The notes under the pieces were generated by a model, which worked only from the letters and a program-made list of their open reading frames with translations, was not told the DNA's origin and ran no database searches. The position numbers were made by a program, and so were the translations under genes. Source: Acidilobaceae archaeon (lineage in GTDB: Archaea; Thermoproteota; Thermoprotei_A; Sulfolobales; Acidilobaceae). Taken from it: a DNA stretch of 61,009 bases. The stretch lies in NCBI GenBank assembly GCA_027080775.1, contig JALWPV010000043.1:1-61009 (forward strand), in the 5' to 3' direction. This document shows, piece by piece, positions 34,371 to 43,023 of the stretch. Positions within the stretch are counted from its first letter, which is position 1. Every line of letters starts with the position of its first letter.

Positions 34371-34612
34371 GACCTCAGTGGATTCGAGGGGCCTTGGCGT
34401 CCAGGCCTCTCACCCTCTTCGAGCGGTCATGCGCATCCGGGCTCTCCTTCCGGGTTCTCCTGTAAACGGCGTGGGCGCACGCTGCCAGGGACGGGAAGGG
34501 ACCGGCCTCCCCGGGTTTCACCCTTTACCTCCCGGGGCTTCCATGTGGTCCCCTGTGGTAGGGAGTGTTTTTAGGTGTCTGGGTCTGCTTGGCTCTTCCT
34601 GGGCGGATTTGG

Positions 34613-34867
34613 TTGGGCCTGGTTGCCAGGGCGCGTGTGGGCAGGAAGAATATGCTCTACATACCCAAGAGGATAGCCGAGGCTGCCGGTATAAGGGAGG
34701 GTACATTCGTGAGGCTGAGGGTGAAGGGTAACAAGGTGATCATGGAGGTGGTGCCCGACCCCTTCGAGCTAGCGTTGAGGGGCCCCAAGTTCGCCAGGAC
34801 CAGCTTCGAAGAGCTTGAGAGGGAGTCCGAGGAGATGCAAGATGAACTCCTCGGAGGGCAGGCTTAG
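34613..34867 (+). CDS. vapB: AbrB-family antitoxin (VapB-type)
   Basis: About 84 residues from TTG 34613, or 76 from GTG 34637. VGRKNMLYIPKRIAEAAG, IREGTFVRLRVKGNKVIMEV is the AbrB swapped hairpin. The tail (FEELERESEEMQDELLGG) is acidic and binds the toxin in related systems. It overlaps the PIN gene by 26 bases, the same overlap as the vapBC at the left end of the window. The frame is open to 34565 but those residues (WVCLALPG) do not belong to the fold. Confidence 0.85.
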   Translation: MGLVARARVGRKNMLYIPKRIAEAAGIREGTFVRLRVKGNKVIMEVVPDPFELALRGPKFARTSFEELERESEEMQDELLGGQA

Positions 34868-35303
34868 GATACTGCTGGACACCACGTACCTGCTACCTAT
34901 CGTAGGGGTGGATGTAGAGGGTGTAGGGGAGGCACTTAGAGCGCTCGAGAGGCTCTATAGGCTGGGGAGGGCCGAGGTCTACTACACGCCCTTCAACCTA
35001 CTCGAGATACTAGGCAAGCTCTCGAGGATCAACTACGACCCGGGAAGGGTGAGGCTCGGGCTAGCATCCATTAGAGAAGCCTTCAGGGTAACCCACCCAA
35101 CACCAGCGGGGTACATGAAGGCCCTGGAGCTACGCAGGAGGGGCTTCAAAGACGCCGTAGACCTCCTACTCTATACGACATCGAAGACGCGGGGGCTAAC
35201 CTTCCTGACGAGAGACCTGAGTCTCATAAGATTCCTAGAGAAGGCGGGGGAAGACACAGCCAACATATTATACGAGGAGGATTTCACTAGGAAACACGGC
35301 TGA
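34842..35303 (+). CDS. vapC: PIN-domain ribonuclease toxin VapC
   Basis: About 153 residues from ATG 34842. LRILLDTTYLLPIVGVD holds the first Asp, FNLLEILGKLSRI the Glu, and FKDAVDLLLYTTSKTRG, LTFLTRDLSLIRFL the third and fourth Asp. All four acidic positions of a PIN nuclease are in place. It is coupled to the AbrB-type antitoxin upstream. The pair sits about 0.5 kb upstream of the six-gene defence-like set on the same strand but is separated by its own intergenic region. Confidence 0.9.
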   Translation: MNSSEGRLRILLDTTYLLPIVGVDVEGVGEALRALERLYRLGRAEVYYTPFNLLEILGKLSRINYDPGRVRLGLASIREAFRVTHPTPAGYMKALELRRRGFKDAVDLLLYTTSKTRGLTFLTRDLSLIRFLEKAGEDTANILYEEDFTRKHG

Positions 35304-35772
35304 CCCGATGATACCCACTACACGAAACCAGCCGCCGGGGCACGATTGAACAGCTGGGCCCTCAAGCTGGCTCCGACGCGATGGCCAGCTAGCCAGGGCG
35401 CGGGCGGTCACGTACTCCTCTCTCGGCAGCTAGCCGGCTGGACGGCAGCGCCCGTATCTCCTCGTCAGTCCCCCCGGGGTACTCTCGGTCGTCTCCCGGT
35501 TGGCGTTGGCCCTGGCTCCTCGATGGAGACCCCCATGGGCTGTGGAGCCGAGTACCCACCTTGCGTCGGGCGGACCCGCGGGTCGCTGGTAGCCGCTCGT
35601 GTTGGGGGCGCTAGTGGGCTCTCCTACCCTGCTTTGGGAAGGACTTGAGGGTATCTTGGAAGGTGTAGGTATTTCCGGGAAAAACGGGTGGAAGAGAGAT
35701 TTTGGTTGTTATTGGTAGTCTGGGAAAAACTTAAAAGTGTAGGAAAGGAGGAGTGTAGTTGGGGCTGGGAGA
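35304..35772. promoter_or_regulatory. Intergenic region and promoter of the defence-like operon
   Basis: About 470 bases without a gene. The last 110 are purine-rich and contain a good archaeal promoter: AACTTAAAAGTG (TATA core 35730-35738) about 35 bases before the ATG at 35773, giving a leader of roughly 13 bases. A 9-base direct repeat GGGAAAAAC occurs at 35677-35685 and 35722-35730, the second abutting the TATA box, and GTGTAG occurs three times (35664, 35737, 35753). This arrangement could be an operator that silences or activates the operon. The remainder (35304-35650) shows nothing recognisable. Confidence 0.6.
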
Positions 35773-37671
35773 ATGGGTGATGTGGCGTCTCTCTTGGGGG
35801 GTGCGCGTAGGGAGGCGTTGAGGAAGAGGCCCTCGGTTGAGCCCCTGATCGTTAGGACCGGCTACTACGTGGGCTCTCTGGGTGAGAGGGAGATTCAGGG
35901 TGTAGCGGTTAACGCCCCCTTCGGTAGCGGGAAGACCTTTGGCATAGCGCTCAAGAGCTACCACGACTCCAGGCTCGGCGTCCACCCCGTCGACGGCACC
36001 AGGGTTGTGGTTCTGCGTGCGAGGGAGCTCGTGGGCAGGGATGAGTACTTCGATAGGCTCGCAAGGGATTCCAGGAACATAATGTGCGGCGGCCTCCTCC
36101 TAAGCGCCCTCAACTATGCCTCGAGGAGGTATGAGAGGTGCACGGCCGAGGGGGACGCCTCGTGCTATACCACCCTAACCAGGGGGGAGGCCGAGGGGAT
36201 AGCCGCTCTCCTGGATGACACCGGCCTAGCCGGGGGCCTGGGGAGGGGCGTGGGAGTGGAGGCGCTGGCGGAGTTCCTGAGGAGGGCCCAGAAAGACGTG
36301 CTGAGAGGCGCTAACATCGCCGTCGTCATAGATGAGGTTGAGGGCTTCCTATCCGAGCTACACCTGAGGGCTGGCGACGTGGTCTACAGCAACCTGGTGG
36401 CGATGTCGAAGCTCCACGACCAGGGCGTGTGGGGGGTGAAGCTCGTCATGCTCATCCAGAGTAGGGTCATAGGGGGGGAGTGGGACGAGATGATAGCGAG
36501 GATAAGGGAGGGGAGGCCATACGTATCAGAGGAGCTCAGGGGCGTGATAGAGGTCGCCGGCGAGTCCAGCATATACCCGTGCCCCTCTACCGGGGAGAGA
36601 ATCGACGTCTCGGCCCTCATGGGTAGGGTGAAGCTCACGGCTATGACCTACTACCGCGGGGACGTCTATGTGGACTACGCCAGGCAGGCTCTCAGGAGGA
36701 TAGCGGCACTCAAGGGAAAGCTGGACCGCCGCATAGTGGAGGCGGCGGAGGACTACGCTGCCCAGTTGAGCGACTACTACGTCGGCGAGGAGGCCTCGAG
36801 GCGCCTGGCCTTCCTCGAGGCCATAGCCCCCCGCATAGCCTTCGACTACATGGACGAGCTTATAGAGGATATGCTACTAAGCGGGAAGAGCGACGTGAGG
36901 GAGGCGCTGGACATAGCGCTCCACAGGGTCGCGGAGGAGTGGAGCAGATACGATGACATACGGAAGTTCTACTCGAAGCTCGTGATAAAGAGGATCCCGG
37001 GCCACCGCAAGCTCTACAAGGGCAGCATCCTGAGCCCATACAAGATGCTAACCCCGAGGGACTACAACGCAATCGTCAAGGGACTCGCGAGGGACCTATA
37101 CGCGGAGCTAGTGCGCGACACCGCAGGGACGACCTGCGTCTCCGAGCCCCGCAGCGCCCGCTACCACTCCAACTACATAGCCGTGGTCTCATGCCCCCTC
37201 CAGGGGGGCATGCTCTCGGGCGTCCTAGTCCTGAGGGCAACGGCGAGCAAGCCCTCGAAGACCCAGAGCACCGAGAAGCTGGCGTCACAGCTGGCGAGGT
37301 ACATGAGGAGCCTGATAGAGTCGACAACACCCCAGACGACGAGGAGGCAGGGCAAGAACGACAGGTACCACGACGTCATCGGAGTGATGCTGGTGCCCGA
37401 GGAGACGCCCAGCACCCTATACCTCAGGCTCGAGAGCGCCTTCGATAACGCCTTGAGATCGCTCAAGCCAGCCCTCAAGGGGCTGGCGAGGAGGCCACCC
37501 ATAACGGTCGTGCACCAGATCAGGGACGAGGACTTCATAATAATAGCCGAGAAGATAGCTGGGAGAAGCCATAGCCTAAGCCTAATCGACCAGTTCGTGG
37601 AGGAGAGATACAAGGATGTAGTAGCTGAGCTCGCGGGCAGGGTCAAGCCCCGCATGCATGGGGGTGCCTAG
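35773..37671 (+). CDS. P-loop ATPase, first gene of the DISARM-like set
   Basis: 632 residues. Walker A is VNAPFGSGKTFGIAL (about 46-60), Walker B is ANIAVVIDEVEGFL (about 180-193), and KLVMLIQSRVIGG (about 223-235) looks like a sensor-1 strand. These place it in the AAA+/STAND-type group but I cannot name a family. A large helical C-terminal region (about 300-630) carries no known motif. The Cys-containing insert around residues 105-131 is unusual. It is followed after two bases by the next gene. In related defence loci an ATPase of this kind senses invasion or drives loading of the helicase; that role is inference. Confidence 0.75.
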   Translation: MGDVASLLGGARREALRKRPSVEPLIVRTGYYVGSLGEREIQGVAVNAPFGSGKTFGIALKSYHDSRLGVHPVDGTRVVVLRARELVGRDEYFDRLARDSRNIMCGGLLLSALNYASRRYERCTAEGDASCYTTLTRGEAEGIAALLDDTGLAGGLGRGVGVEALAEFLRRAQKDVLRGANIAVVIDEVEGFLSELHLRAGDVVYSNLVAMSKLHDQGVWGVKLVMLIQSRVIGGEWDEMIARIREGRPYVSEELRGVIEVAGESSIYPCPSTGERIDVSALMGRVKLTAMTYYRGDVYVDYARQALRRIAALKGKLDRRIVEAAEDYAAQLSDYYVGEEASRRLAFLEAIAPRIAFDYMDELIEDMLLSGKSDVREALDIALHRVAEEWSRYDDIRKFYSKLVIKRIPGHRKLYKGSILSPYKMLTPRDYNAIVKGLARDLYAELVRDTAGTTCVSEPRSARYHSNYIAVVSCPLQGGMLSGVLVLRATASKPSKTQSTEKLASQLARYMRSLIESTTPQTTRRQGKNDRYHDVIGVMLVPEETPSTLYLRLESAFDNALRSLKPALKGLARRPPITVVHQIRDEDFIIIAEKIAGRSHSLSLIDQFVEERYKDVVAELAGRVKPRMHGGA

Positions 37672-37673
37672 GG

Positions 37674-38918
37674 GTGGCGGCCGGGATCCTAAGCGAGGTA
37701 GCCGAGAACCTCTCAAGGATAGTCAGCTCACTCAGCGTGAGAAGGAGTACCAGCGGCAGGAGGAAAAAGGAGCTCCTAGCAGAATACATCAAAAGCATGG
37801 CGGGCCTATACGAGGAGCACGCCTACCTACCACAGGTCTACCCCGTCTTCGCCGTCAACTTCAGCTACCACCAACCCCGCGTATGGAGAGAGATCGCCAG
37901 GAGCCTCGAGGGGCTCAACACCGCCCTCCAGGAGGCCCTCCAGGCCCGGGGGGTCCTCGGGAGAGTGGAACCCGGGACACCCCAAGGATTCATAGTGCTG
38001 ACGCTCGTGGCCTCCGCACTCCTCTGCGTCGAGGCAGCCCGCGGCTACAAGCCAGAGGCCAGATTCCGCATGGGAGGCGTCACGGTGGGCACCGCCGGGT
38101 ACTGCAGTATCATGAGGCACGCCCATAGGACCAGCCTCCTCCTCGGATCACACAAATTTGTTGATTATGCCTTGGAGTTTGTGAACGAGGCAATACAGGA
38201 TTTCGTCGCTAAAACCACGTCTAAGAAATGTAGTGGATGCAAGGACAAGGCAGGACCCATAGGGAGCCTAAGGAGCCTCTGGGCATTCCGCGGCGAGTGC
38301 CCGGTTTGCTACGATGCCTTCCGCGCAGAGTTTACCAGCAGAATACTGACGGCCTACCGCGGCTACCTCGCCTCGCTATACGCCTTCAGATGGATGTACA
38401 GCAGTGCCGTGCTCTACGGCCACGAGACAAAGGGAGTCATAATGCCGGAGCTCCGGGGCGTCAGGGCCAATTATCCAGCCCTGGCGACGTATCTCGGGAG
38501 GCTCATAGCCCAGGCCATCGAGGTGTGGTCCGGTAGGATACCGGACTACAGCGCCTTCGAAGGCCTAGCCCAGGTCATAGTCGAGTACCTTGATCTCTAC
38601 ACTTCCTTCCGTGCTGAGGCCAGCAGGCTCCAGGGCAGCGGCAGGGTGGAGAGCGTCTACAGGCTTGACAGCGTGAGTAGGTGGCACGCCAACGTGCAGG
38701 GTATCATACGCGACAACCCGGCGCTCTCACTAATCGTCCCCACGGGCCTAGGCGATGTAGTCGACGACCTAGTGAACTACGCTGTTAACGAGCGCGTCCA
38801 CGCTATAGCAGCCGCGAACTATGCCCCCGAGGCGTGGGGGGCCTTCCAGTGGTTCAGCGCCGTAGACCTCGAGAGCCTCATAACCAAGAGGATCCTCAGG
38901 GCGGGGGCTGGCCAGTGA
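37674..38918 (+). CDS. Unknown protein with four-Cys zinc-finger-like insert
   Basis: 414 residues, mostly helical. About residues 183-215 contain KKCSGCKD and RGECPVCYDA, a C-x2-C ... C-x2-C knuckle pair likely to bind zinc. No family is recognised. It starts at GTG 37674, two bases after the ATPase stop, and its TGA overlaps the ATG of the nuclease gene, so it is tightly coupled in the operon. The DNA around the zinc knuckles (about 38145-38235) is noticeably richer in A/T than the rest of the gene. Possible roles are a structural or DNA-binding subunit of a complex with its neighbours. Confidence 0.65.
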   Translation: MAAGILSEVAENLSRIVSSLSVRRSTSGRRKKELLAEYIKSMAGLYEEHAYLPQVYPVFAVNFSYHQPRVWREIARSLEGLNTALQEALQARGVLGRVEPGTPQGFIVLTLVASALLCVEAARGYKPEARFRMGGVTVGTAGYCSIMRHAHRTSLLLGSHKFVDYALEFVNEAIQDFVAKTTSKKCSGCKDKAGPIGSLRSLWAFRGECPVCYDAFRAEFTSRILTAYRGYLASLYAFRWMYSSAVLYGHETKGVIMPELRGVRANYPALATYLGRLIAQAIEVWSGRIPDYSAFEGLAQVIVEYLDLYTSFRAEASRLQGSGRVESVYRLDSVSRWHANVQGIIRDNPALSLIVPTGLGDVVDDLVNYAVNERVHAIAAANYAPEAWGAFQWFSAVDLESLITKRILRAGAGQ

Positions 38919-39634
38919 TGGCCGGGCTCAAGGGCCTCTCGGGACTACTAGCCGGGACACTATGCCCCAAGATGAGGCTCAAGTTCTCACGCGCCGTGGA
39001 TAGGAGGCACTCCGAGGTGAAACGCGAGGCCCTCAGTAGACTGGAGAAGCGCTTAGCCAGCACAGGGCGGAAGCTAGTAGCGGCGGCTGGCGTGCGGACT
39101 AGCGAGGCCACGGTGACCCTAAGGCTCGGAGGCAAAACCTACACTGGGAGACCTGATATAATCGCGCTGGTGGAGTCCCGGGGCCGCTACGGCCTAGTCG
39201 TGGTGGAGGCGAAGTCCAGCAGGGAAGCGGCGATGAGCGCCCAGACTTTGATCCAGGCCTCCCTCTACGCTATCCCAGCATACCTATGCACCCGCTACAC
39301 AAAAGGCTGCACGATGAGAGGCCAGGGCGTCATCCTCGAGATAGACGCGAGGCACCGCGACCTAGGGGCTACCCTCAAGGCGGAACTCGACAGAGAAGCG
39401 AATCTGGCCACGCTCTCGAGGAGCGGGATCATGGAGTTCCAGGTACTCGTAGCCAGTCCCGAGGGAGTGGAGGATGTAACCGGGGACTCAATCGATGTAA
39501 TAGAGAGCCTACTCGCAGCACCAATCCACCACGCCCTCAGCAATGACGCCATAGTGCCCGGGCCCTGGTGCAGGTACTGCGAGCACCTCCACAGCGGCAC
39601 CTGCACGGCGGGCCTCGCCGTTCCCCGCTCATAG
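38918..39634 (+). CDS. Cas4-like PD-(D/E)XK nuclease with Fe-S cysteines
   Basis: 238 residues. The nuclease core is TGRPDIIAL (Asp80), LVVVEAKSS (Glu97, Lys99) and the RecB-type QxxxY as QASLY (113-117). Four cysteines lie in the Cas4/AddB order: one near the N-terminus (Cys16 in TLCPKMRLKF) and three at the C-terminus (WCRYCEHLHSGTC: Cys218, 221, 229), the 4Fe-4S staple of these enzymes. Cas4 proteins are 5'-3' exonucleases or trimming endonucleases. No cas1, cas2 or CRISPR array is nearby; it lies between the zinc protein and the helicase. ATG 38918 overlaps the previous stop. Confidence 0.88.
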   Translation: MAGLKGLSGLLAGTLCPKMRLKFSRAVDRRHSEVKREALSRLEKRLASTGRKLVAAAGVRTSEATVTLRLGGKTYTGRPDIIALVESRGRYGLVVVEAKSSREAAMSAQTLIQASLYAIPAYLCTRYTKGCTMRGQGVILEIDARHRDLGATLKAELDREANLATLSRSGIMEFQVLVASPEGVEDVTGDSIDVIESLLAAPIHHALSNDAIVPGPWCRYCEHLHSGTCTAGLAVPRS

Positions 39635-39648
39635 GGGGGTGGTACTGG

Positions 39649-42600
39649 GTGGCGGTTCCAGGAACCAAGCGGCGCCTGGGCTGGGATGCCCTTGTCTACG
39701 CTTACCAGCACGTGGTACTCGCCGACCTCGCCGCCATGAGAGGCCTCATTCCCTCTCTAGTAACCCTGGCGCCGGCCCCAACCAGGAACAGGCTGATAGT
39801 AGCGAGGCCCCATCGCAGGACCGGCCTCCAGGATCCAGAGCAGCGGCTAAGCCTGGCTGAGGTACTCCAGGCTATAAGGAGGGGCATAGAGCGCTACCAC
39901 GAGGACCGAGGAAGAGTCACGCGGGCCTCGCCAGAGGAGATCGCTGAGGCCTTCATCGAGCTATTAAGGATGGGCTACATAGTCATACACTACCCCCAGC
40001 AAGACCGGGAGGCCAGCCGGGACGCCGGGCAGTCGAGTGACGGCGTCATCAGAGAGGCTGCCCGGCTAGTCAATGAGTACATCAGGAGCAACGTGGATAG
40101 TGACCTCGACATAGCCGGCTTCAACTTTAAGTCGTACCACGGGGAGCTGGCGAGGCTAGCGGCTAACGCCTCGCCACTCCCATCCCGTTACGAGGCAGTG
40201 GGCTTCCTAGCGCTGCCAGCAGTGTTAGAGCCCCTACCCTCAGGGGCCCAGACCCCCGGCCTACCCGGGGAAGCTAGGCGGTGGCTCCGCAGCCAGTGCC
40301 CGAACAAGGATGAGGGTGAAGCCCTCCTCTCAGCCCTAGAGGATGCCCTGGAGAGGGCGGGGTACCAGAGGCTAAACACCTACCAGTACCAAGTCATATC
40401 CGAGTACTTCAAAAGGCGTAAGCAGGGCGGCAACCCCCTCGATGCCGTCCTAACAGCCCCCACGGGTGCTGGCAAGACCCTCGCCTTCACGGTGATAGCG
40501 CTGCTCGAGATCCTCGCCGCCAAGTGCAGGGGCGAGAAAACCCGCGTGGTCCTAACCTATCCCAGGAAGACCCTAGCGAGGGACCAAGTGGAGGATATTG
40601 CTAGGATACTGGCGTTCCTGAACGATAACATAGAGAAGAGGGGCTTACCGCCACGCTACACGGTATTCCTGTGGCTCAGGGACGGGAGCAGCGGCGTCGA
40701 GAAGTGCCCCCCAGACGGTAGTGACTGCGTGGAGCTCCCCAGGAAGCCGGAGCCAATCAGGGGCATCACTATACCAGCCAGAGAGGGCTCGCCGTACGCA
40801 ACCCACTACTACGACAATAGGGCCCGCGCCTACAAGTCTCAACCCAGATGGCTAATAGATGTTAAGGATGATGTAATAATTGAGATCCCCGGGGGCCCCT
40901 CAGGATCACCTCTCAGGGTAAAACCTGGGGATGTAGCTGACATAGTAGTGACGAATTACGACATGCTATTCAAGGAGAGCCTGGACATCCTGAGGGGAAC
41001 CCCCACGCCACTCGGCAGGATCCTCCGCGAAGCCGGTATCGTGGTGCTCGACGAGGCACACATGGTCATGGGCGGAAATCAGTCCATAATGGTTCAAACA
41101 TACGCCCTCGCCCTCGACGTCGCTGGGAGGAGGCCCGGCATAATACTATCAAGCGCCACCCTACTCGAGAGGAGGCTCCTCGACCCAAGAGCCTCGCCGC
41201 TCAACGTTGTCGCACTCGAGGTCAGGCAGGGGCCAAGCCGCAGCGAGGCACTCGAAGCCTTCAGGGGGCTCCTAGGCCTGGAGCCCTCGAGGGACACCGT
41301 GTACATCGACTACTACGATACAGCCTCGAGGGGACCCGGCGGCTGGAAGCTCACCCTCTGGACGATCATATACCCCAGCCTGCTCAAGAAGCCCATGACA
41401 GCCCTCAACGAGGCAATAGTCTCCGTGCTCCACACGTTAGCAGCGGCCAGGGCCAGATGGGATAACGGGGCTCAGGCCAAGGCGATAGTGTTCATAGAGT
41501 ACAAGAGTAGCCTCCGCGACGTGGCCTCAGAGCTGACAGAGAGGATAACCCTGGAATCAGGAGACGTATACGATAGGGTACTACTCACAAGACTCTTCGA
41601 CGAGCACTACTCGAAACTGAGAAGGCTAGTGGAGAAGTTAAGGCCCAACAGCGCCTCCCTCCAGCTACCCCAGGGCGACCGCAGAGAAGCCTACGGGGAG
41701 ATAGCTGATGGGACACGCAAGCTTGCAGCCCAGAAGGGGATAAAGGATATCGCAGGCATACTCTGGAGCGAATACTTCGAGAGGTTCCACGCTCTTGCAC
41801 CCTACGCCTCCATTGAGGATCACGCCTTCATACTCAGATGTAGAGTGGGCACCGTCAGGCCGAGCCGTCGCCTAGAGGAGGCGGTCAAGCACATAGTATC
41901 CAAGGCTAACAGAGCCCTACCGCCGCCTCCCCTCAGCTGTGATGTGTGGATGGAGCACATGCTACTACACGCAGCGCTAGCCCGGAACCATAGGCCCTGG
42001 GAGAGCGGTCAGGCCCTCGAGGACTACTATAGAGAGGTGAGCGCCCTCGGCGGCGCGCTAGGCTTAGACCTCACTAGATTCATACCAGTGGTCACCCACC
42101 ACGGCGACTACATAGGCGCCCACAGGCACCTCGCCGACAGGCTCCTGGAGGAGGCGAACCCCCTAGTGATACTGGCGACTAGCACCCTAGAGGTGGGCCT
42201 CAACATACCCGGCATCGTAGCAACAATACACTACATCCTGCCCCGAGAGCCGGGGAGGATCCTCCAGATGGTCGGGAGGAGCGGCAGGCGCCCCGAGACC
42301 ATGAGGGTCTCACACGGGGTAGTCATACTACGCCAGAACGCCTGGGAGTCATCCAAGAGGGTGGAGGTACACGCCTTCCGCTACTTCAACGAGATCGCAT
42401 CGCCCCCCACGCCAAGCCTGAAGGGCGACCCCTACTACCTAGCACGGCTATGCATAACAATGAACCAGACTAGATGCACTATGTTCCACGGCCACGTTGA
42501 TCGGAGTGTCGGAGACGTGGCAGACTATATTGTCAGGAAAAGATTCGACATCATAGGCGAGACTACCAGGGCGGCACGTGCGATGAGTGCTCTCGTAACC

Positions 42601-43017
42601 GTGGGATCCTGGTGCTCCCCCAGCCTTAAGAAGAAAATAGACTCCGCTAAGAGATCGCTGGGAGCCCAATATAGGGAGCTGAGCAGCGCCCTTGACGCGA
42701 TGCATAAGGCATGCAGCGGCACTAACCACGCGGTGATCCTCGCTGCAGCCGAGAATGCGTACACACTAATCCTCGACGCGCTGGTGAGCGGCAGCCTCCA
42801 GGCTAGTGCCCAGCGTAGACTCGAGGATTTACTAAGAGAGATCTCCAAGCTACGCGCTAGCATATACTCCCACATTGCCCGCTCGATAGCTCAAGCCCTT
42901 GGTGGGCAGTACGATTTGGATGAAATAGTTTCGCGGCTCGTCTACCCGAGGGGCTTCGAGGTGCCCGGCGCTGGCGATCTCGAGTCCCTAGCGGGTAGAG
43001 TAATACTGGTGGGGTGA
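39649..43017 (+). CDS. Large DEAH-box SF2 helicase (DrmA/YprA-like)
   Basis: About 1122 residues from GTG 39649. Helicase motifs in order: LTAPTGAGKTLAFTVIAL (I), VVLTYPRKTLARDQ (Ia), IVVLDEAHMVMGG (II), ILSSATLLERR (III), KAIVFIEYKSSLRDV (IV), ILATSTLEVGLNIPGI (V), ILQMVGRSGRRPETM (VI). A long insert lies between motifs IV and V (about 300 residues), and about 250 residues precede motif I. The general layout fits the helicases of DISARM (DrmA) and YprA/MrfA, which thread or unwind DNA. It is followed after six bases by a DUF1998-like gene, the same pair of partners. A Cas3 HD domain is absent. Confidence 0.88.
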   Translation: MAVPGTKRRLGWDALVYAYQHVVLADLAAMRGLIPSLVTLAPAPTRNRLIVARPHRRTGLQDPEQRLSLAEVLQAIRRGIERYHEDRGRVTRASPEEIAEAFIELLRMGYIVIHYPQQDREASRDAGQSSDGVIREAARLVNEYIRSNVDSDLDIAGFNFKSYHGELARLAANASPLPSRYEAVGFLALPAVLEPLPSGAQTPGLPGEARRWLRSQCPNKDEGEALLSALEDALERAGYQRLNTYQYQVISEYFKRRKQGGNPLDAVLTAPTGAGKTLAFTVIALLEILAAKCRGEKTRVVLTYPRKTLARDQVEDIARILAFLNDNIEKRGLPPRYTVFLWLRDGSSGVEKCPPDGSDCVELPRKPEPIRGITIPAREGSPYATHYYDNRARAYKSQPRWLIDVKDDVIIEIPGGPSGSPLRVKPGDVADIVVTNYDMLFKESLDILRGTPTPLGRILREAGIVVLDEAHMVMGGNQSIMVQTYALALDVAGRRPGIILSSATLLERRLLDPRASPLNVVALEVRQGPSRSEALEAFRGLLGLEPSRDTVYIDYYDTASRGPGGWKLTLWTIIYPSLLKKPMTALNEAIVSVLHTLAAARARWDNGAQAKAIVFIEYKSSLRDVASELTERITLESGDVYDRVLLTRLFDEHYSKLRRLVEKLRPNSASLQLPQGDRREAYGEIADGTRKLAAQKGIKDIAGILWSEYFERFHALAPYASIEDHAFILRCRVGTVRPSRRLEEAVKHIVSKANRALPPPPLSCDVWMEHMLLHAALARNHRPWESGQALEDYYREVSALGGALGLDLTRFIPVVTHHGDYIGAHRHLADRLLEEANPLVILATSTLEVGLNIPGIVATIHYILPREPGRILQMVGRSGRRPETMRVSHGVVILRQNAWESSKRVEVHAFRYFNEIASPPTPSLKGDPYYLARLCITMNQTRCTMFHGHVDRSVGDVADYIVRKRFDIIGETTRAARAMSALVTVGSWCSPSLKKKIDSAKRSLGAQYRELSSALDAMHKACSGTNHAVILAAAENAYTLILDALVSGSLQASAQRRLEDLLREISKLRASIYSHIARSIAQALGGQYDLDEIVSRLVYPRGFEVPGAGDLESLAGRVILVG

Positions 43018-43023
43018 GGTATC

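Noticed and set aside
39568-39648. Upstream ATG as start of the helicase
   Set aside because: That part lies inside the nuclease gene in another frame; GTG 39649 just after its stop is more plausible.
38918-43017. CRISPR-Cas type I locus (Cas4-like plus Cas3-like helicase)
   Set aside because: No repeat-spacer array, no cas1/cas2/cas5/cas7 features and no HD nuclease domain in the helicase; the DUF1998-like and methyltransferase neighbours fit a DISARM-like set better.
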